This document shows, one piece after another, positions 21,457-31,500 of a stretch of DNA of 40,262 bases; the stretch's first letter is position 1; each line of letters begins with the position of its first letter. The notes beneath the pieces are model-generated. The model was not told the DNA's origin, searched no databases, and saw only the letters and a program-made list of their open reading frames with translations. Position numbers and translations under genes: made by a program. Origin of the DNA: a virus; the IMG/VR virus record IMGVR_UViG_3300020595_000074, positions 1-40,262 of that record; one strand, given 5' to 3'.

Positions 21457-22980
21457 ATGACACAGGCAGAACGACTACTCGCCGCATTCGTTGGAGCGAA
21501 ATCGGCACACGGCACAACTACAGTTGGCCGCATTGGCCGCAACGGTAAAGCCGAGTCCAAAAGTATGATCATCCGATCCCCTTTAACACTCGAACTGGTC
21601 CAGTCTCATATCGATGGGCAACAGGGCGTGGGTGCAATCCCAATCAACGAAGAGAATGTGTGTAAGTTTGCGGCGTTGGACATTGACGTCTACGATTTAA
21701 ACCACAATGAACTACAGGCAAAGATCCAGAAGCTGAAGCTTCCGTTGATGCACTGCCGATCCAAATCAGGGGGAGCTCACCTCTATCTATTCTTAAAAGA
21801 CTGGGTTCCTGCAGCTAACATCCGAGACTACCTGACTGAGATGTCTATAGCTCTAGGGTTCAGTGGCTGTGAGATCTTTCCAAAACAAGATACTATAATT
21901 GCAGAGCGTGGAGATGTAGGTAACTTTATCAACATGCCTTACTTCAATGCTGAGATGCCACAACGCTACGCATTCAATGCTAAGTGCGAAGCATTAGAAC
22001 TAGACGAGTTCCTCGATGCGGTCGAAGAGATCCGTGTAACAGAGTCCGAGCTTGAAGGTCTGCGTTTCTCTGGCAAACGTAAGTACTTCACCGATGGTCC
22101 GCCCTGCCTTGAGCATTTGTTTGCGGATGGTCCTATCGATACACCACGTAATACTTGCATGTATCAGTGCGGGATCTACGCTAAGTTATCTGAACCTGAT
22201 AACTGGAAGAGCAAGTTAGAAGAGTTTAATCGAACGCTGTGTACTGAGCCGTTACCTTCTCACGAAGTTATCAACCTAGGTAAATCCCTGGACAAGAAGG
22301 ATTGGGCGTACAAATGTAAAGAAGAACCTTTCAAAAGTTACTGTGATCCTACGCTGTGCGCTAGTCGTAAGCATGGGATAGGTAATGAATCTCCTGACAT
22401 GCCTAGTGTTGGCGGACTAACTATTATGTTATCCGAACCTAGAGTATACTTCATGGATGTTGATGGGTCACGCATACAGATTTCAACAGAGCAATTACAG
22501 AACCAAGTGCTTTGGCAACGAGCATGCATGGAGCAGATGAACATCATGCCTCCGACAGTTAAACCCCAGAAGTGGCAGCAGATGATTAACCAGTTGATGC
22601 AAGACGCTACTGTGCTTGAAGTTCCAGAAGAAGCCACAGTCAAGGGACAGTTCAAAGAGCATCTTAAATCTTATTGCACGAGCCACATTCGAGCGATGGC
22701 TCCCGAGGAGATGGAAATGAATAAACCATGGACAGATGACGGAGTTACTAAGTTTAAGCTCGAGGGTTTAATTGAGTATCTACATCACCGAAGATTTAAG
22801 GTGGACAATAGAGGTCATCTTATCCAGATGATCCGTGATATGGGTGGAGATAACACAAAAGTTAACATCCATAAGTCCGACGGCAGAAGGACAACACTTA
22901 GGTGTTGGCAAATACCCGCTTTCGAACAAGAAGAAATAGAATTATCAGTGAGGGAGATGAACAATGACATCCCATTCTAA
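21457..22980 (+). CDS. Archaeo-eukaryotic-type primase (TOTE-associated AEP family)
   Basis: 507 aa. The catalytic core shows FAALDIDVYD with metal-binding D75 and D77, then RSKSGGAHLYLFL with the S-x-H signature at 104-108, and GCEIFPKQDTI followed by GNFINMPYF, the pattern of AEP primases from TOTE-type systems. Residues about 205-310 hold a cysteine-containing PriCT-like helical region (PIDTPRNTCMYQCGIYAKL). The C-terminal part is helical and ends NNDIPF, which echoes the SSB tail. It would make RNA or DNA primers for the family A polymerase. The next gene starts 17 nt inside its end. Confidence 0.85.
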   Translation: MTQAERLLAAFVGAKSAHGTTTVGRIGRNGKAESKSMIIRSPLTLELVQSHIDGQQGVGAIPINEENVCKFAALDIDVYDLNHNELQAKIQKLKLPLMHCRSKSGGAHLYLFLKDWVPAANIRDYLTEMSIALGFSGCEIFPKQDTIIAERGDVGNFINMPYFNAEMPQRYAFNAKCEALELDEFLDAVEEIRVTESELEGLRFSGKRKYFTDGPPCLEHLFADGPIDTPRNTCMYQCGIYAKLSEPDNWKSKLEEFNRTLCTEPLPSHEVINLGKSLDKKDWAYKCKEEPFKSYCDPTLCASRKHGIGNESPDMPSVGGLTIMLSEPRVYFMDVDGSRIQISTEQLQNQVLWQRACMEQMNIMPPTVKPQKWQQMINQLMQDATVLEVPEEATVKGQFKEHLKSYCTSHIRAMAPEEMEMNKPWTDDGVTKFKLEGLIEYLHHRRFKVDNRGHLIQMIRDMGGDNTKVNIHKSDGRRTTLRCWQIPAFEQEEIELSVREMNNDIPF

Positions 22981-23179
22981 TAGACTACTGCGCGTAGGAG
23001 AAGTAGCTCAGATGCTAGGGGTATCCAAGTCCTACATCTACAAGTTGGTTGCTCAGAAGACAGACTTTCCGCAGCCAATAGTTCTAGGAGATGAGCACAG
23101 TAAGAGATCGTCAAGCCGTTGGGTTCTGACAGAGATCGAGGACTGGGTAAACTCTAGACCGAGGGGCAAGGATCTATGA
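22964..23179 (+). CDS. AlpA/MerR-like helix-turn-helix protein (71 aa)
   Basis: 71 aa: RLLRVGEVAQMLGVSKSYIYKLVAQKTDFPQPIVLG, a winged HTH of AlpA/excisionase type, followed by SSSRWVLTEIEDWVNSRP, the usual closing strand and helix. Members regulate phage operons or act in excision. With no integrase here, an operon regulator or DNA-architectural role is more likely. It overlaps the primase by 17 nt and the helicase by 4 nt. Confidence 0.8.
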   Translation: MTSHSNRLLRVGEVAQMLGVSKSYIYKLVAQKTDFPQPIVLGDEHSKRSSSRWVLTEIEDWVNSRPRGKDL

Positions 23180-24705
23180 TCGATAATTCTCTACTTATAC
23201 TGGGTCCTCCTGGTTGTGGTAAAACTTATCGGTTGATACAGGAGATTAAGAGCGCCTTAGATTCTGGGGTACATCCTTCTCGCATTGGTGTGATCTCGTT
23301 TACCCGAAAGGCTATCGAAGAGATGGTGTCTCGAGCTTGTGCTGAGTTCAACCTGACCCCCAAGGATTTCCCTTACATGAGAACCAGTCATTCGTTTGGG
23401 TTCAATGGATTGGGATTACAGCGTCAGGACGTTATGAGTGCCGAGGACTATGCTGTTGTTGGATCAGATCTTGGTCTTAACTTTGAAGGAGATGACAAGA
23501 CAAGTATCGATGATGGTGTTCAGTTACCTACCATCGGAGGATCTGGATCACAGTATCTACAGCTAGAGCATCGAGCGAGATATCGAATGGTTAATCTGGA
23601 AGAAGAGTTCAACCATGCGGCAAACAGAGAACTGTTCTACCCGAAGCTGTTGCAGTTGAGTCAACAACTGAGCGAATACAAATCTGCCATGGGCAAGTAT
23701 GACTTCGTGGATATGATAGAGAAGTACATCGATGTGGGAGATCCACCGAGCTTAGACTATCTATTCATAGACGAAGCCCAGGATTTCACACCGCTTCAGT
23801 GGGAGATGGCTAAGTTCATAGCTTCCAAAGCAGGGAGAGTAATTATTGCAGGGGATGATGACCAGGCTGTTCACAGATGGACGGGTGTTGATGTTGATTT
23901 GTTTATCAAATCTTCTGACAACGTGGAGCGTCTCACACAGTCCTATCGTATACCTAGATCAGTACATCGTTTGGCTAATGTTATATCCGAAAGGATAGGT
24001 GGCCGTTTAGAGAAAGAGTTCGAGCCTCGTGAAGAGGAGGGCATGGTTGAATACACTTATCATCTGGACTCTATCCCCTTCCAAGAAGGCACATGGACAG
24101 TGATGTGTCGAACAAACTTCTATGTAATAGAGCTAGCTAAATGGTTTCGTAAGTCAGGCTTTAAGTATTCTGTTCGTGGGTACCCTAGTATCTCAGACAA
24201 ATTAGTGGGCAACATCTTAACGTGGAACGATCTATGTCAGGATAAGTCCGTGGGCTTAGAACGGATTCGGCAGCTGTACTCTGCCTTGCCTAAACAAGGT
24301 AAGGATGCCAAGCTTAAACGTGCATCGTCCAAGCTACTGGATGCGTTAGATCCCGAGGCTTTGATAGGTATGGCTCAACTTCAAAACGATCTTGGTTTGT
24401 TATGTGGAGCAGAGAGTTCTGCGTATGATGTGTTGAAGGTCAGTACGTCTGAGAGAAACTACATCGAGGCTATAGAACGAAGGGGCGAGGGACTTCTATC
24501 TGCGCCAAGGATTAAGTTGTCCACATTCCATGCTATGAAAGGTGGAGAAGATGACAACTGCGTGGTGTACACTGCGTCTACTAAGGCATGCTATGAAACA
24601 CTGTTCCCAGAAGACGAGCATCGAGCATTCTATGTTGGGATAACAAGAGCCCGACAACGACTATACATATTACAATCCGATAACAAATACAGGTATACAT
24701 TATGA
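23176..24705 (+). CDS. UvrD-like superfamily 1 DNA helicase
   Basis: 509 aa. Walker A is GPPGCGKT (10-17), motif Ia is VISFTRKAIEEM, Walker B is FIDEAQD (197-203), motif III is IIAGDDDQAVHRWTG, motif IV is LTQSYRIPRSV, and motifs V-VI are STFHAMKGGEDD and FYVGITRARQRLYIL. This is the complete SF1A set for 3'-5' unwinding. It likely acts as the replicative or repair helicase, since no DnaB-type helicase is seen. It is shorter than UvrD, lacking much of the 2B domain. Confidence 0.9.
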   Translation: MIDNSLLILGPPGCGKTYRLIQEIKSALDSGVHPSRIGVISFTRKAIEEMVSRACAEFNLTPKDFPYMRTSHSFGFNGLGLQRQDVMSAEDYAVVGSDLGLNFEGDDKTSIDDGVQLPTIGGSGSQYLQLEHRARYRMVNLEEEFNHAANRELFYPKLLQLSQQLSEYKSAMGKYDFVDMIEKYIDVGDPPSLDYLFIDEAQDFTPLQWEMAKFIASKAGRVIIAGDDDQAVHRWTGVDVDLFIKSSDNVERLTQSYRIPRSVHRLANVISERIGGRLEKEFEPREEEGMVEYTYHLDSIPFQEGTWTVMCRTNFYVIELAKWFRKSGFKYSVRGYPSISDKLVGNILTWNDLCQDKSVGLERIRQLYSALPKQGKDAKLKRASSKLLDALDPEALIGMAQLQNDLGLLCGAESSAYDVLKVSTSERNYIEAIERRGEGLLSAPRIKLSTFHAMKGGEDDNCVVYTASTKACYETLFPEDEHRAFYVGITRARQRLYILQSDNKYRYTL

Positions 24706-25004
24706 AACGTACAGAAATCTTAGACACAGCCAAGGAATTAATCAGTGGACAGAGAGCCAAGGATTACGGGGATGCGTTTGATAACCACAGTCGTATAGCC
24801 GAGGGTTGGAATATAATTGTTCGTGGTGCTATACTAAGTCATGGTGAGGTCACTGAACAACATGTCGTACTAATGATGGACTGGTTGAAAACTTCTAGAT
24901 TACTAGAAACGATAGACCACCAGGACTCATGGATCGACAAAGCAGGGTACACTGCGTTGGGAGGAGAGTTCTCTGAACGAGCAGAAAAAGGAATCAGATC
25001 ATGA
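24702..25004 (+). CDS. DUF6378 family protein
   Basis: 100 aa: TAKELISGQRAKDYGDAFDNHSRIAEGW, VVLMMDWLKTSRLLETIDHQDSWIDKAGYTALGGEF. The GxRAxxYGDAxxNHxRIA and DSxxDxAGYxAL patterns are those of DUF6378, a small helical family common in phages, with residues reminiscent of MazG-like nucleotide hydrolases. A role in nucleotide handling is possible but not shown. It overlaps both neighbours by 4 nt. Confidence 0.75.
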   Translation: MKRTEILDTAKELISGQRAKDYGDAFDNHSRIAEGWNIIVRGAILSHGEVTEQHVVLMMDWLKTSRLLETIDHQDSWIDKAGYTALGGEFSERAEKGIRS

Positions 25005-25108
25005 GAGAGATAGATCGTTTGGCAGAGATGCTAGGACAGATGGAACAGGACATTCGCAACAGCAAATGGTTCAAGAAACTACTAAAGAAACTTAGGCTCA
25101 AGAAATGA
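25001..25108 (+). CDS. 35-residue basic peptide coupled to DNA polymerase
   Basis: MREIDRLAEMLGQMEQDIRN followed by a Lys/Arg/Leu-rich amphipathic tail (FKKLLKKLRLKK), 35 aa. Its ATG overlaps the previous stop and its stop overlaps the polymerase ATG, both as ATGA, so it fills the only gap between the two genes. It may be a true small partner or a coupling ORF that carries ribosomes to the polymerase start. Confidence 0.6.
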   Translation: MREIDRLAEMLGQMEQDIRNSKWFKKLLKKLRLKK

Positions 25109-27015
25109 GTACATTGTTTGGTAGCGATCTGCATCATCAGATTAAGAATGAGATGGATATGATTGACTCTGACTGGAACATTCCACCAGAGTTCCCTGAT
25201 CTAACGGGTTATAGCGAAGTCGCTGTAGATTTAGAAACCAAAGACCCCAACATTAAAACCCTAGGCCCAGGATGGGCGCGAAAAGATGGGCACATCATAG
25301 GCATTGCTGTGGCTGCCGGTGAATACAAAGGCTATTTCCCTATCAGACATGAGAACGGACACAACCTGGACCCTAAGTTTGCACTGAAGTGGTTGAAGAA
25401 ACAGATGTCTGTACCTGAGATGAAGGTGATTATGCACAACGCAACTTACGATGCGGGTTGGATGAGAGCCGAGGGCGTCGAGATCAAAGGTCGTATCATT
25501 GACACCATGATTACAGGCGCGTTGGTTGATGAGAACCGTTGGTCGTTTGGCCTAGACGCTATGGCTAGAGACTATGCGGGTATCCGTAAAGACGAGAAGA
25601 TGTTGAAGGCCGCCGCCAAAGCATGGGGCATCGATCCCAAAGCAGAGATGTGGCAGTTACCTCCGGCGTATGTGGGAGCGTATGCCGAGCGAGATGCTGT
25701 AGCCACGCTAAAACTCTGGCAGTTCCTAAAGGTTAAGCTAGAAGAAGAACAGCTATGGGAAATCTGGAACATAGAAACTGATCTGATCCCCTGTATGCTA
25801 GACATGCGAAGCAATGGTGTGCGTGTTGACCTCGACAAAGCAAGCAAGAACAAGAAGTTAATACGTGGCAAAGTAAAGGAACTACGCCGAGGGATTGAGA
25901 AGCAAGCAGGCGGAGACGTAGACATATGGGCGTCAGCGTCCATAGCTAAGATGTTTGATAAGTTGGGACTAGAGTACCCAAGAACAGACAAGGGCGCTCC
26001 CTCGTTCAACAAGGGCTATCTCAGTAGCCATCCATCCAAGGTGTGCCAGGACTTAGTTAAACTCCGTGAGTTTGATAAGGCAGACAGTACGTTTATTGAC
26101 AGTATACTACGTCACGAAACTGATGGGCGTATCCATACGGAGCTACACTCTACTCGTCGAGACGAGGGGGGCACAGTCACGGGGCGATTTTCTTCGAGCA
26201 ACCCAAACCTACAGCAGATTCCTGCCAGAGATAAGGACATCAAGAAACTGATCCGTGGTTTGTTTATCCCAGAAGATGGATATAAGTGGGGATCGTTCGA
26301 TTATTCTAGCCAAGAACCAAGATTGTTGGTACACTTCGCCGCCAGTGTTGGGGACATGCCAAGGCAGGATCTACTCGAGGACATCGTAGAGCAATACAAT
26401 ACTTCAGACGTAGACCTACACCAGATGGTTGCAGACTTAGCAGGCATCACTCGTAAAGAAGCAAAGGCCGTGAACCTTGGGATCATGTACGGCATGGGCG
26501 TTGCCAAGCTAGCCAATCAGATTGACGTTGATCCAGACACAGCCAAGGAACTATTGCAACAGCACCGAGACAAGGTTCCGTTTGTTAAAGCGTTGGCTGA
26601 GATGGCGTCTAGAAGAGCGGCAAGCAATGGTCAGATCCGTACCTTACTAGGACGTAAGTGTAGGTTTCATCTTTGGGAACCTCAGACATTTGGTGCAGGC
26701 AAACCTTTACCCCATGATGAGGCGTTGAAGGAATACGGCGGCGTCAACGGCACGGGTATCCGTAGAGCATTTACATATAAAGCATTGAACAGATTGATCC
26801 AAGGATCGGCGGCCGATCAAACAAAGAAAGCTATGCTTGATTGTTATAGGAAGGGATTTACTCCTATGCTTACAGTACACGACGAGCTTTGTTTTAATAT
26901 AGAAAGCCCCGAGCAGACCGCTCAGATCAAAGAGATCATGGAGACAGGGGTTAATTTAAAGGTTCCGTCTAAGATAGACGTAGATATTCAAGATGACTGG
27001 GGAGAAATAGAATGA
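25105..27015 (+). CDS. Family A DNA polymerase with 3'-5' exonuclease
   Basis: 636 aa. The exonuclease has VDLETK (D42, E44), HNATYD (N112, D116) and YAERDAVATLKLW. The polymerase has motif A DYSSQEPR (D399), motif B RKEAKAVNLGIMYG and motif C VHDEL (D593). No 5'-3' exonuclease domain is present, as in T7-type replicative enzymes. The residue equivalent to E. coli Phe762 is Leu458, within KAVNLG. It copies the phage genome, supplied by the primase and SSB encoded just upstream. ATGA overlap with the methyltransferase gene follows. Confidence 0.95.
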   Translation: MSTLFGSDLHHQIKNEMDMIDSDWNIPPEFPDLTGYSEVAVDLETKDPNIKTLGPGWARKDGHIIGIAVAAGEYKGYFPIRHENGHNLDPKFALKWLKKQMSVPEMKVIMHNATYDAGWMRAEGVEIKGRIIDTMITGALVDENRWSFGLDAMARDYAGIRKDEKMLKAAAKAWGIDPKAEMWQLPPAYVGAYAERDAVATLKLWQFLKVKLEEEQLWEIWNIETDLIPCMLDMRSNGVRVDLDKASKNKKLIRGKVKELRRGIEKQAGGDVDIWASASIAKMFDKLGLEYPRTDKGAPSFNKGYLSSHPSKVCQDLVKLREFDKADSTFIDSILRHETDGRIHTELHSTRRDEGGTVTGRFSSSNPNLQQIPARDKDIKKLIRGLFIPEDGYKWGSFDYSSQEPRLLVHFAASVGDMPRQDLLEDIVEQYNTSDVDLHQMVADLAGITRKEAKAVNLGIMYGMGVAKLANQIDVDPDTAKELLQQHRDKVPFVKALAEMASRRAASNGQIRTLLGRKCRFHLWEPQTFGAGKPLPHDEALKEYGGVNGTGIRRAFTYKALNRLIQGSAADQTKKAMLDCYRKGFTPMLTVHDELCFNIESPEQTAQIKEIMETGVNLKVPSKIDVDIQDDWGEIE

Positions 27016-28319
27016 AGTATGGATCAGTATGCTCGGGCATCGAGGCGGCGACTGCCGCTTGGCACCCACTGGGTTGGGAGCCACAATGGTTCAGTGAGGT
27101 TGACCCTTTTCCAAGTGCCGTGTTGCAACATCACTACCCACACATACCAAATCATGGAGACATGACCAAATTTAAGGAATGGAATAATGACAGAACAATT
27201 GAGCTTCTTGTTGGCGGGACACCATGTCAGTCCTTCAGCATCGCCGGACTTAGAAAAGGACTCTCGGACCCGAGGGGAAACCTCATGCTTACATATCTTG
27301 CAATGGCTGAACAATTTAAGCCCAAGTGGCTTGTCTGGGAAAATGTCCCCGGTGTCTTGTCCTCCAACGGAGGAAGGGATTTTGGTACCTTCCTCGGGGC
27401 GTTGGGGAAAATCGGGTACGGGTTCTCCTACAGAGTGCTGGACGCACAATTCTTCGGAATTCCACAGCGACGCCGACGTGTGTTCGTTGTCGGATGTTTT
27501 GGAGACTGGAGAAGTGCCGCAAGTGTTTTACTTGAGCCCGAAAGCATGTCGGGGAATCCTCCTCCGAGCAGAGAGGCGGGGCAAAGAGTTGCCCCAACAG
27601 TTACAGTCGGCCCTCCTTTTAGTCGCACAGGAAACTCCAGAGTAGAGACGGATGCTCTTGTCACATACGCAATGCCTGGAAATTGGATAGGTCGTAAGCC
27701 TGAGAACGGAGGCAACCAAGTAGAACCCTTTGTTGATCTGTCTCCTTGTCAAACGGCTACCGATGTCCACGCTGTTGTTACACCACGGAAAACAGGTTCG
27801 CACTGGGACGGTGATTTTCCGCACCCAACACTAACTCAGTCGGCTAAAGGGTCTGGCGGTATTGGTGCAAGCAATCAAGAAATATTTGGGGGGCGAGGTG
27901 CGGGTTTAGTGCCCGCTAGAATGAGAGGCTTCGGTGATTACATACAAGACGAAACAGCAAGCACGGTCAAAGCGCGTGATTATAAAGACGCTACAGATCT
28001 AGTCGCCGCTTCGAAAGCTACAGGTGAAACAACTCTGTCTGATGTGACGATGTCTCTTACTGCAAGCTATGGGCAGGGAGGCGCGGACTTAGCAACCAAG
28101 CCAATGGTCTGTTCCAGTACGGTCAGGCGGCTTACTCCTAAAGAATGTGAGAGATTACAGGGTTTCCCTGATGACTTTAGTAGGATACCATGGAGGAATA
28201 AAGAGCCAGAGGATTGCCCTAATGGCCATAGGTACAAGGCGTTAGGCAATAGTATGGCAGTTCCTGTCATGAATTGGATAGGGCGACGTATCGATATGGT
28301 CGAAAAAGGAGAACTATAA
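27012..28319 (+). CDS. C5-cytosine DNA methyltransferase
   Basis: 435 aa with the whole motif series: I GSVCSGIEAATAAW, IV GGTPCQSFSIAG (nucleophile C72), VI WENVPG (110-114), VIII FGIPQRRRRVFVVG, a long target-recognition region (about 180-365), IX RRLTPKECERLQGFPDDF and X YKALGNSMAVPVM. The phrase ETASTVKARDYKDATDLV is common in phage Dcm-type enzymes. It would methylate cytosine in phage DNA to resist host restriction. No matching endonuclease is visible. It shares its last base with the next ATG. Confidence 0.95.
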   Translation: MKYGSVCSGIEAATAAWHPLGWEPQWFSEVDPFPSAVLQHHYPHIPNHGDMTKFKEWNNDRTIELLVGGTPCQSFSIAGLRKGLSDPRGNLMLTYLAMAEQFKPKWLVWENVPGVLSSNGGRDFGTFLGALGKIGYGFSYRVLDAQFFGIPQRRRRVFVVGCFGDWRSAASVLLEPESMSGNPPPSREAGQRVAPTVTVGPPFSRTGNSRVETDALVTYAMPGNWIGRKPENGGNQVEPFVDLSPCQTATDVHAVVTPRKTGSHWDGDFPHPTLTQSAKGSGGIGASNQEIFGGRGAGLVPARMRGFGDYIQDETASTVKARDYKDATDLVAASKATGETTLSDVTMSLTASYGQGGADLATKPMVCSSTVRRLTPKECERLQGFPDDFSRIPWRNKEPEDCPNGHRYKALGNSMAVPVMNWIGRRIDMVEKGEL

Positions 28320-28528
28320 TGATCGATCCCAAGAAAGTAGAATCACTAGGCTTCCACCAAATGCACTCTATGCAGATAGAAGCGTTAATGAACTTTGTTA
28401 ATATGGGATTGAACCTCGCAGCTATGTGCGGTGACCAGGATATTATGGACGAGGCCGAAGCCGAAGCCGACGAACTGATTAGATTGTTCGGGGGCAACGG
28501 CGTTAGATTAAAGATTGAAAGTTACTGA
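28319..28528 (+). CDS. Hypothetical acidic helical protein (69 aa)
   Basis: 69 aa from the ATG overlapping the methyltransferase stop (TAATG); an earlier in-frame start lies inside that gene. It is helical with a repetitive EAEAEADEL segment. Its end overlaps the end of the convergent 1404-aa gene by 7 nt, leaving no room for a terminator between the two operons. No family recognised. Confidence 0.62.
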   Translation: MIDPKKVESLGFHQMHSMQIEALMNFVNMGLNLAAMCGDQDIMDEAEAEADELIRLFGGNGVRLKIESY

Positions 28529-31500
28529 TTATCCCTAGCGCGATTGGCTATCTCTTGGTTAGCAGCTTGAGAACCAAGATCCCCACCAAGTAACGAAGAC
28601 CCCATGTTTCTAGCTCGTTGAAGCAAGCTACCTTCTGGTTTTGGGGCAGATGCAGATACTGAACTACTATTAAGTAACGGTTGTACGGGGACAAAGTCTT
28701 GAACCGGAGCTACCTCAACTACAGGTTCTGGCACTTCGATAGGTACAGGCTCGTTAGCTACAGGGCGATCCACTGTCGGGTCTAACGGGAGGTTACGCAA
28801 TTGATTACGCAACTCGTTAATCGATTGTATAGGTAGTTGATTAAATGTACCAGTTCTACGAAGTTCTTTTTTGTTTTGTGAACTTAATTTAAACGGTTCA
28901 AACACACCTCGGAGTATGCCTTTGACACCACCAATGTTATTTCGTTTTAGTTCTCTGCGTATATCTGAATCCTTCATGCCCAATACTCTTAGGTCTTCAA
29001 TCATTCTAAAGTATTGCCTGTCATTTCTAAGTTTGGCTTCGTTAGCTTTTGCAAACCCATCAAATAAACTTTGTGGTGTAACATTGAAGTCATCTGTCAT
29101 GGTGTTGAAGATACGTTTAGCATCTGTCTGACCTTGAGATAAACGGTACCCTGCAAATCTTAGACCTTTCTTAGGGTCAAACTCTTGAGAAGAAAAGCCC
29201 GTGGACAATCGAGCAAGTTCTTTTTGCCAAGTTCTTTCACGCCCCATGTTGTCTTGAGGAGAGATGGCATCAATACCAAGACCGTCTCCTAACACACCTC
29301 TGACAAATCTACTAGGTTCTCCCGTAGTTACGTCGGCAGCTTTTAATATAGTTGGGATCATAGTGTCTGCAATATGCGCCGCTGATTTAAACGCCTTAGT
29401 TGACCAGGCTTCTTGGGGATTAAATACACGAGCACCCGTTTCTGTTTTACCTCCACGGTAAAATATATCAACAACAGCGTTTGTTAGAATAGCTTCGTCT
29501 AAGAAAGGAGCAAAGGCTTCGCCAAGAGTACCCGCTACAATATCAACCATAGCCGCACCAGGATCTCGTCCTTCTGCCATGGCATCGTCCGCTTCACTGA
29601 GCGCACGGTTAGCAAATCTAGATAAAACATCGTATGGGTTAGACGTACTGAAGTTTACATATTCAATTTTACCGTCTTCTGTTTTTCCTACAGGAACAAG
29701 AACAGAACCCTTCTGCCATGGTGCGCCAAAAGATCGTTTCATTGCATCCATCTCTTCTCTGGACACACCCGTTGTAGCATACGCAAGTTCAAGAGCGGCG
29801 ATAGGTACGATCGCTGTTGTAGAAATAAACCCTGTCAAACGACCACGTCCTCGAGATTGAATAGCAGGTATATCAGATGCCATATCATCTAGACCTTGTC
29901 GTACAATATTAAAACCAGTACGATACATCTCTGCGGGGAACGTAATAAAGTTTCCGAACGGTAACTTTCTACCCAACTGTACTAACTCTGAAGCACCTTT
30001 GTTGTAGTTAGGAACAGTGTCCCTAACAATTTGTGCGGCACGGTTCTTCACTAGGTCGTCCATGTCTATAACACCACGACTTACCAGTTCTTCAATAGTA
30101 GTTTCGCCTCGTCTAAAGGGCTGTAGTTTAGATAGCGTGTCTACGTCTACGTCCGAAAGGTTCTTAGTAAGATACAGAACCTGTTTTTCTAGGTTTACTG
30201 TACCCAATGCATTGCGTAACTTCGCTTGCTCTGCGTTGTAGTTAAAGTATTTCCAAAAATCATCTGAACCCTGGTAAGCTGACTCGAAGCCTTTGGCTAT
30301 TTTACCTACGCCTTTAGCAAGTTTGGTTTGCCCTGCTTTCCCAGACAAAGCTTCTACAAAGTTTTCTGGTTGATCACTTATCTTACCGATGCCCTTGTTC
30401 AAAGAGTCTTGAATCTCTCTTAACTCTGCGTTAGTTCCAAGAACCCCGCGCCTCTGAGCATCTGCTAGATCATCGAACAGCGCCTCGTCGCCTTTATTAC
30501 GAACGTTAGAAAGTACTGCTTTAGTTGCATCTCTAAGATTGCCTCCTCTACCAAACACAGGCATGTTGCCATTTGCTGTAGCAAAAGCCAAAGCTGTAGT
30601 AAAGTTTCTCACCTGTGTGATAGGAGACAGAACTGTTTTACTGTATTGGGACAGACCCTTGGCTTTAAGAGCCGTGTTCCACGTACCTCGGAGCAAGCTT
30701 GTGCCAAACGAATCATTCCCAATCACAGTCTGCGTTAGGTTTTTGTATACAGCCTCGGGAACAAAGTACCCGTTTAAACTGCCCCATCCGCTGTTCTCTA
30801 TGACGGCCTCCATCTCCTCTGCTTGCTTGCTTGCAGATTGAACAGTCGTAGGCTTGCCTTTAACCGCATCATTAGCTCCTCCGCCTAGTTTTACATACCC
30901 CTGTTGAGACAATACTTTTTCTTGCTGTTCGGAGGTTGCTTTTCTAAAGAACCGACCGATACCACTGTTGCTATCTGCTAATTTAGCTACGGTTGCAAAG
31001 TAATCATCCACCGCAGTGAACTGAGCCAAGTCTGCAATGGTGTTTAGATACGCGCCTCTTGGGTCATCAATTTCTCCCATTAGTTTTTTCAAGCCGTCAT
31101 CAAAACTTTTAGTAGACATAAACATGCCCGTGTCTAATCGATCTCTGGCCGCTCTACCCGTACTCATCTTGCCACGGTTTCGTATAGTGTACTTACTAAG
31201 GAACTCATCTCTAGCTCTGGCCGCCGCCGCTGGAGTTACCTTACCGTTGACTATTATTTCTAACGTATCTCCTGATCCAGTTTTAGTTAAACCGTTAGCT
31301 TCAAGAAACACTTTGTTAAAAGTTGTGTTTTCTAAATCTTTCTTGGCGGCATCAGTTAATTGTTTAGCAGTGGCTTTTTTGTTTTTAGTAAAATAATCAT
31401 CCCCTGCTTTAATGCCCTCTGCTGTAGGCGTAAAGTTTTTCTCTTCGAACACTTTATACTTTCTTCGAAGATAGCTTCCTAAATTGTCTCGAATAACATC

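Noticed and set aside
22964-23179. Excisionase reading of the AlpA-like gene
   Set aside because: No integrase or attachment site is visible, and the gene is embedded in a replication operon.
27187-27645. Plus-strand 152-aa frame inside the methyltransferase
   Set aside because: Wholly within a confident gene in another frame, with no conserved motif.
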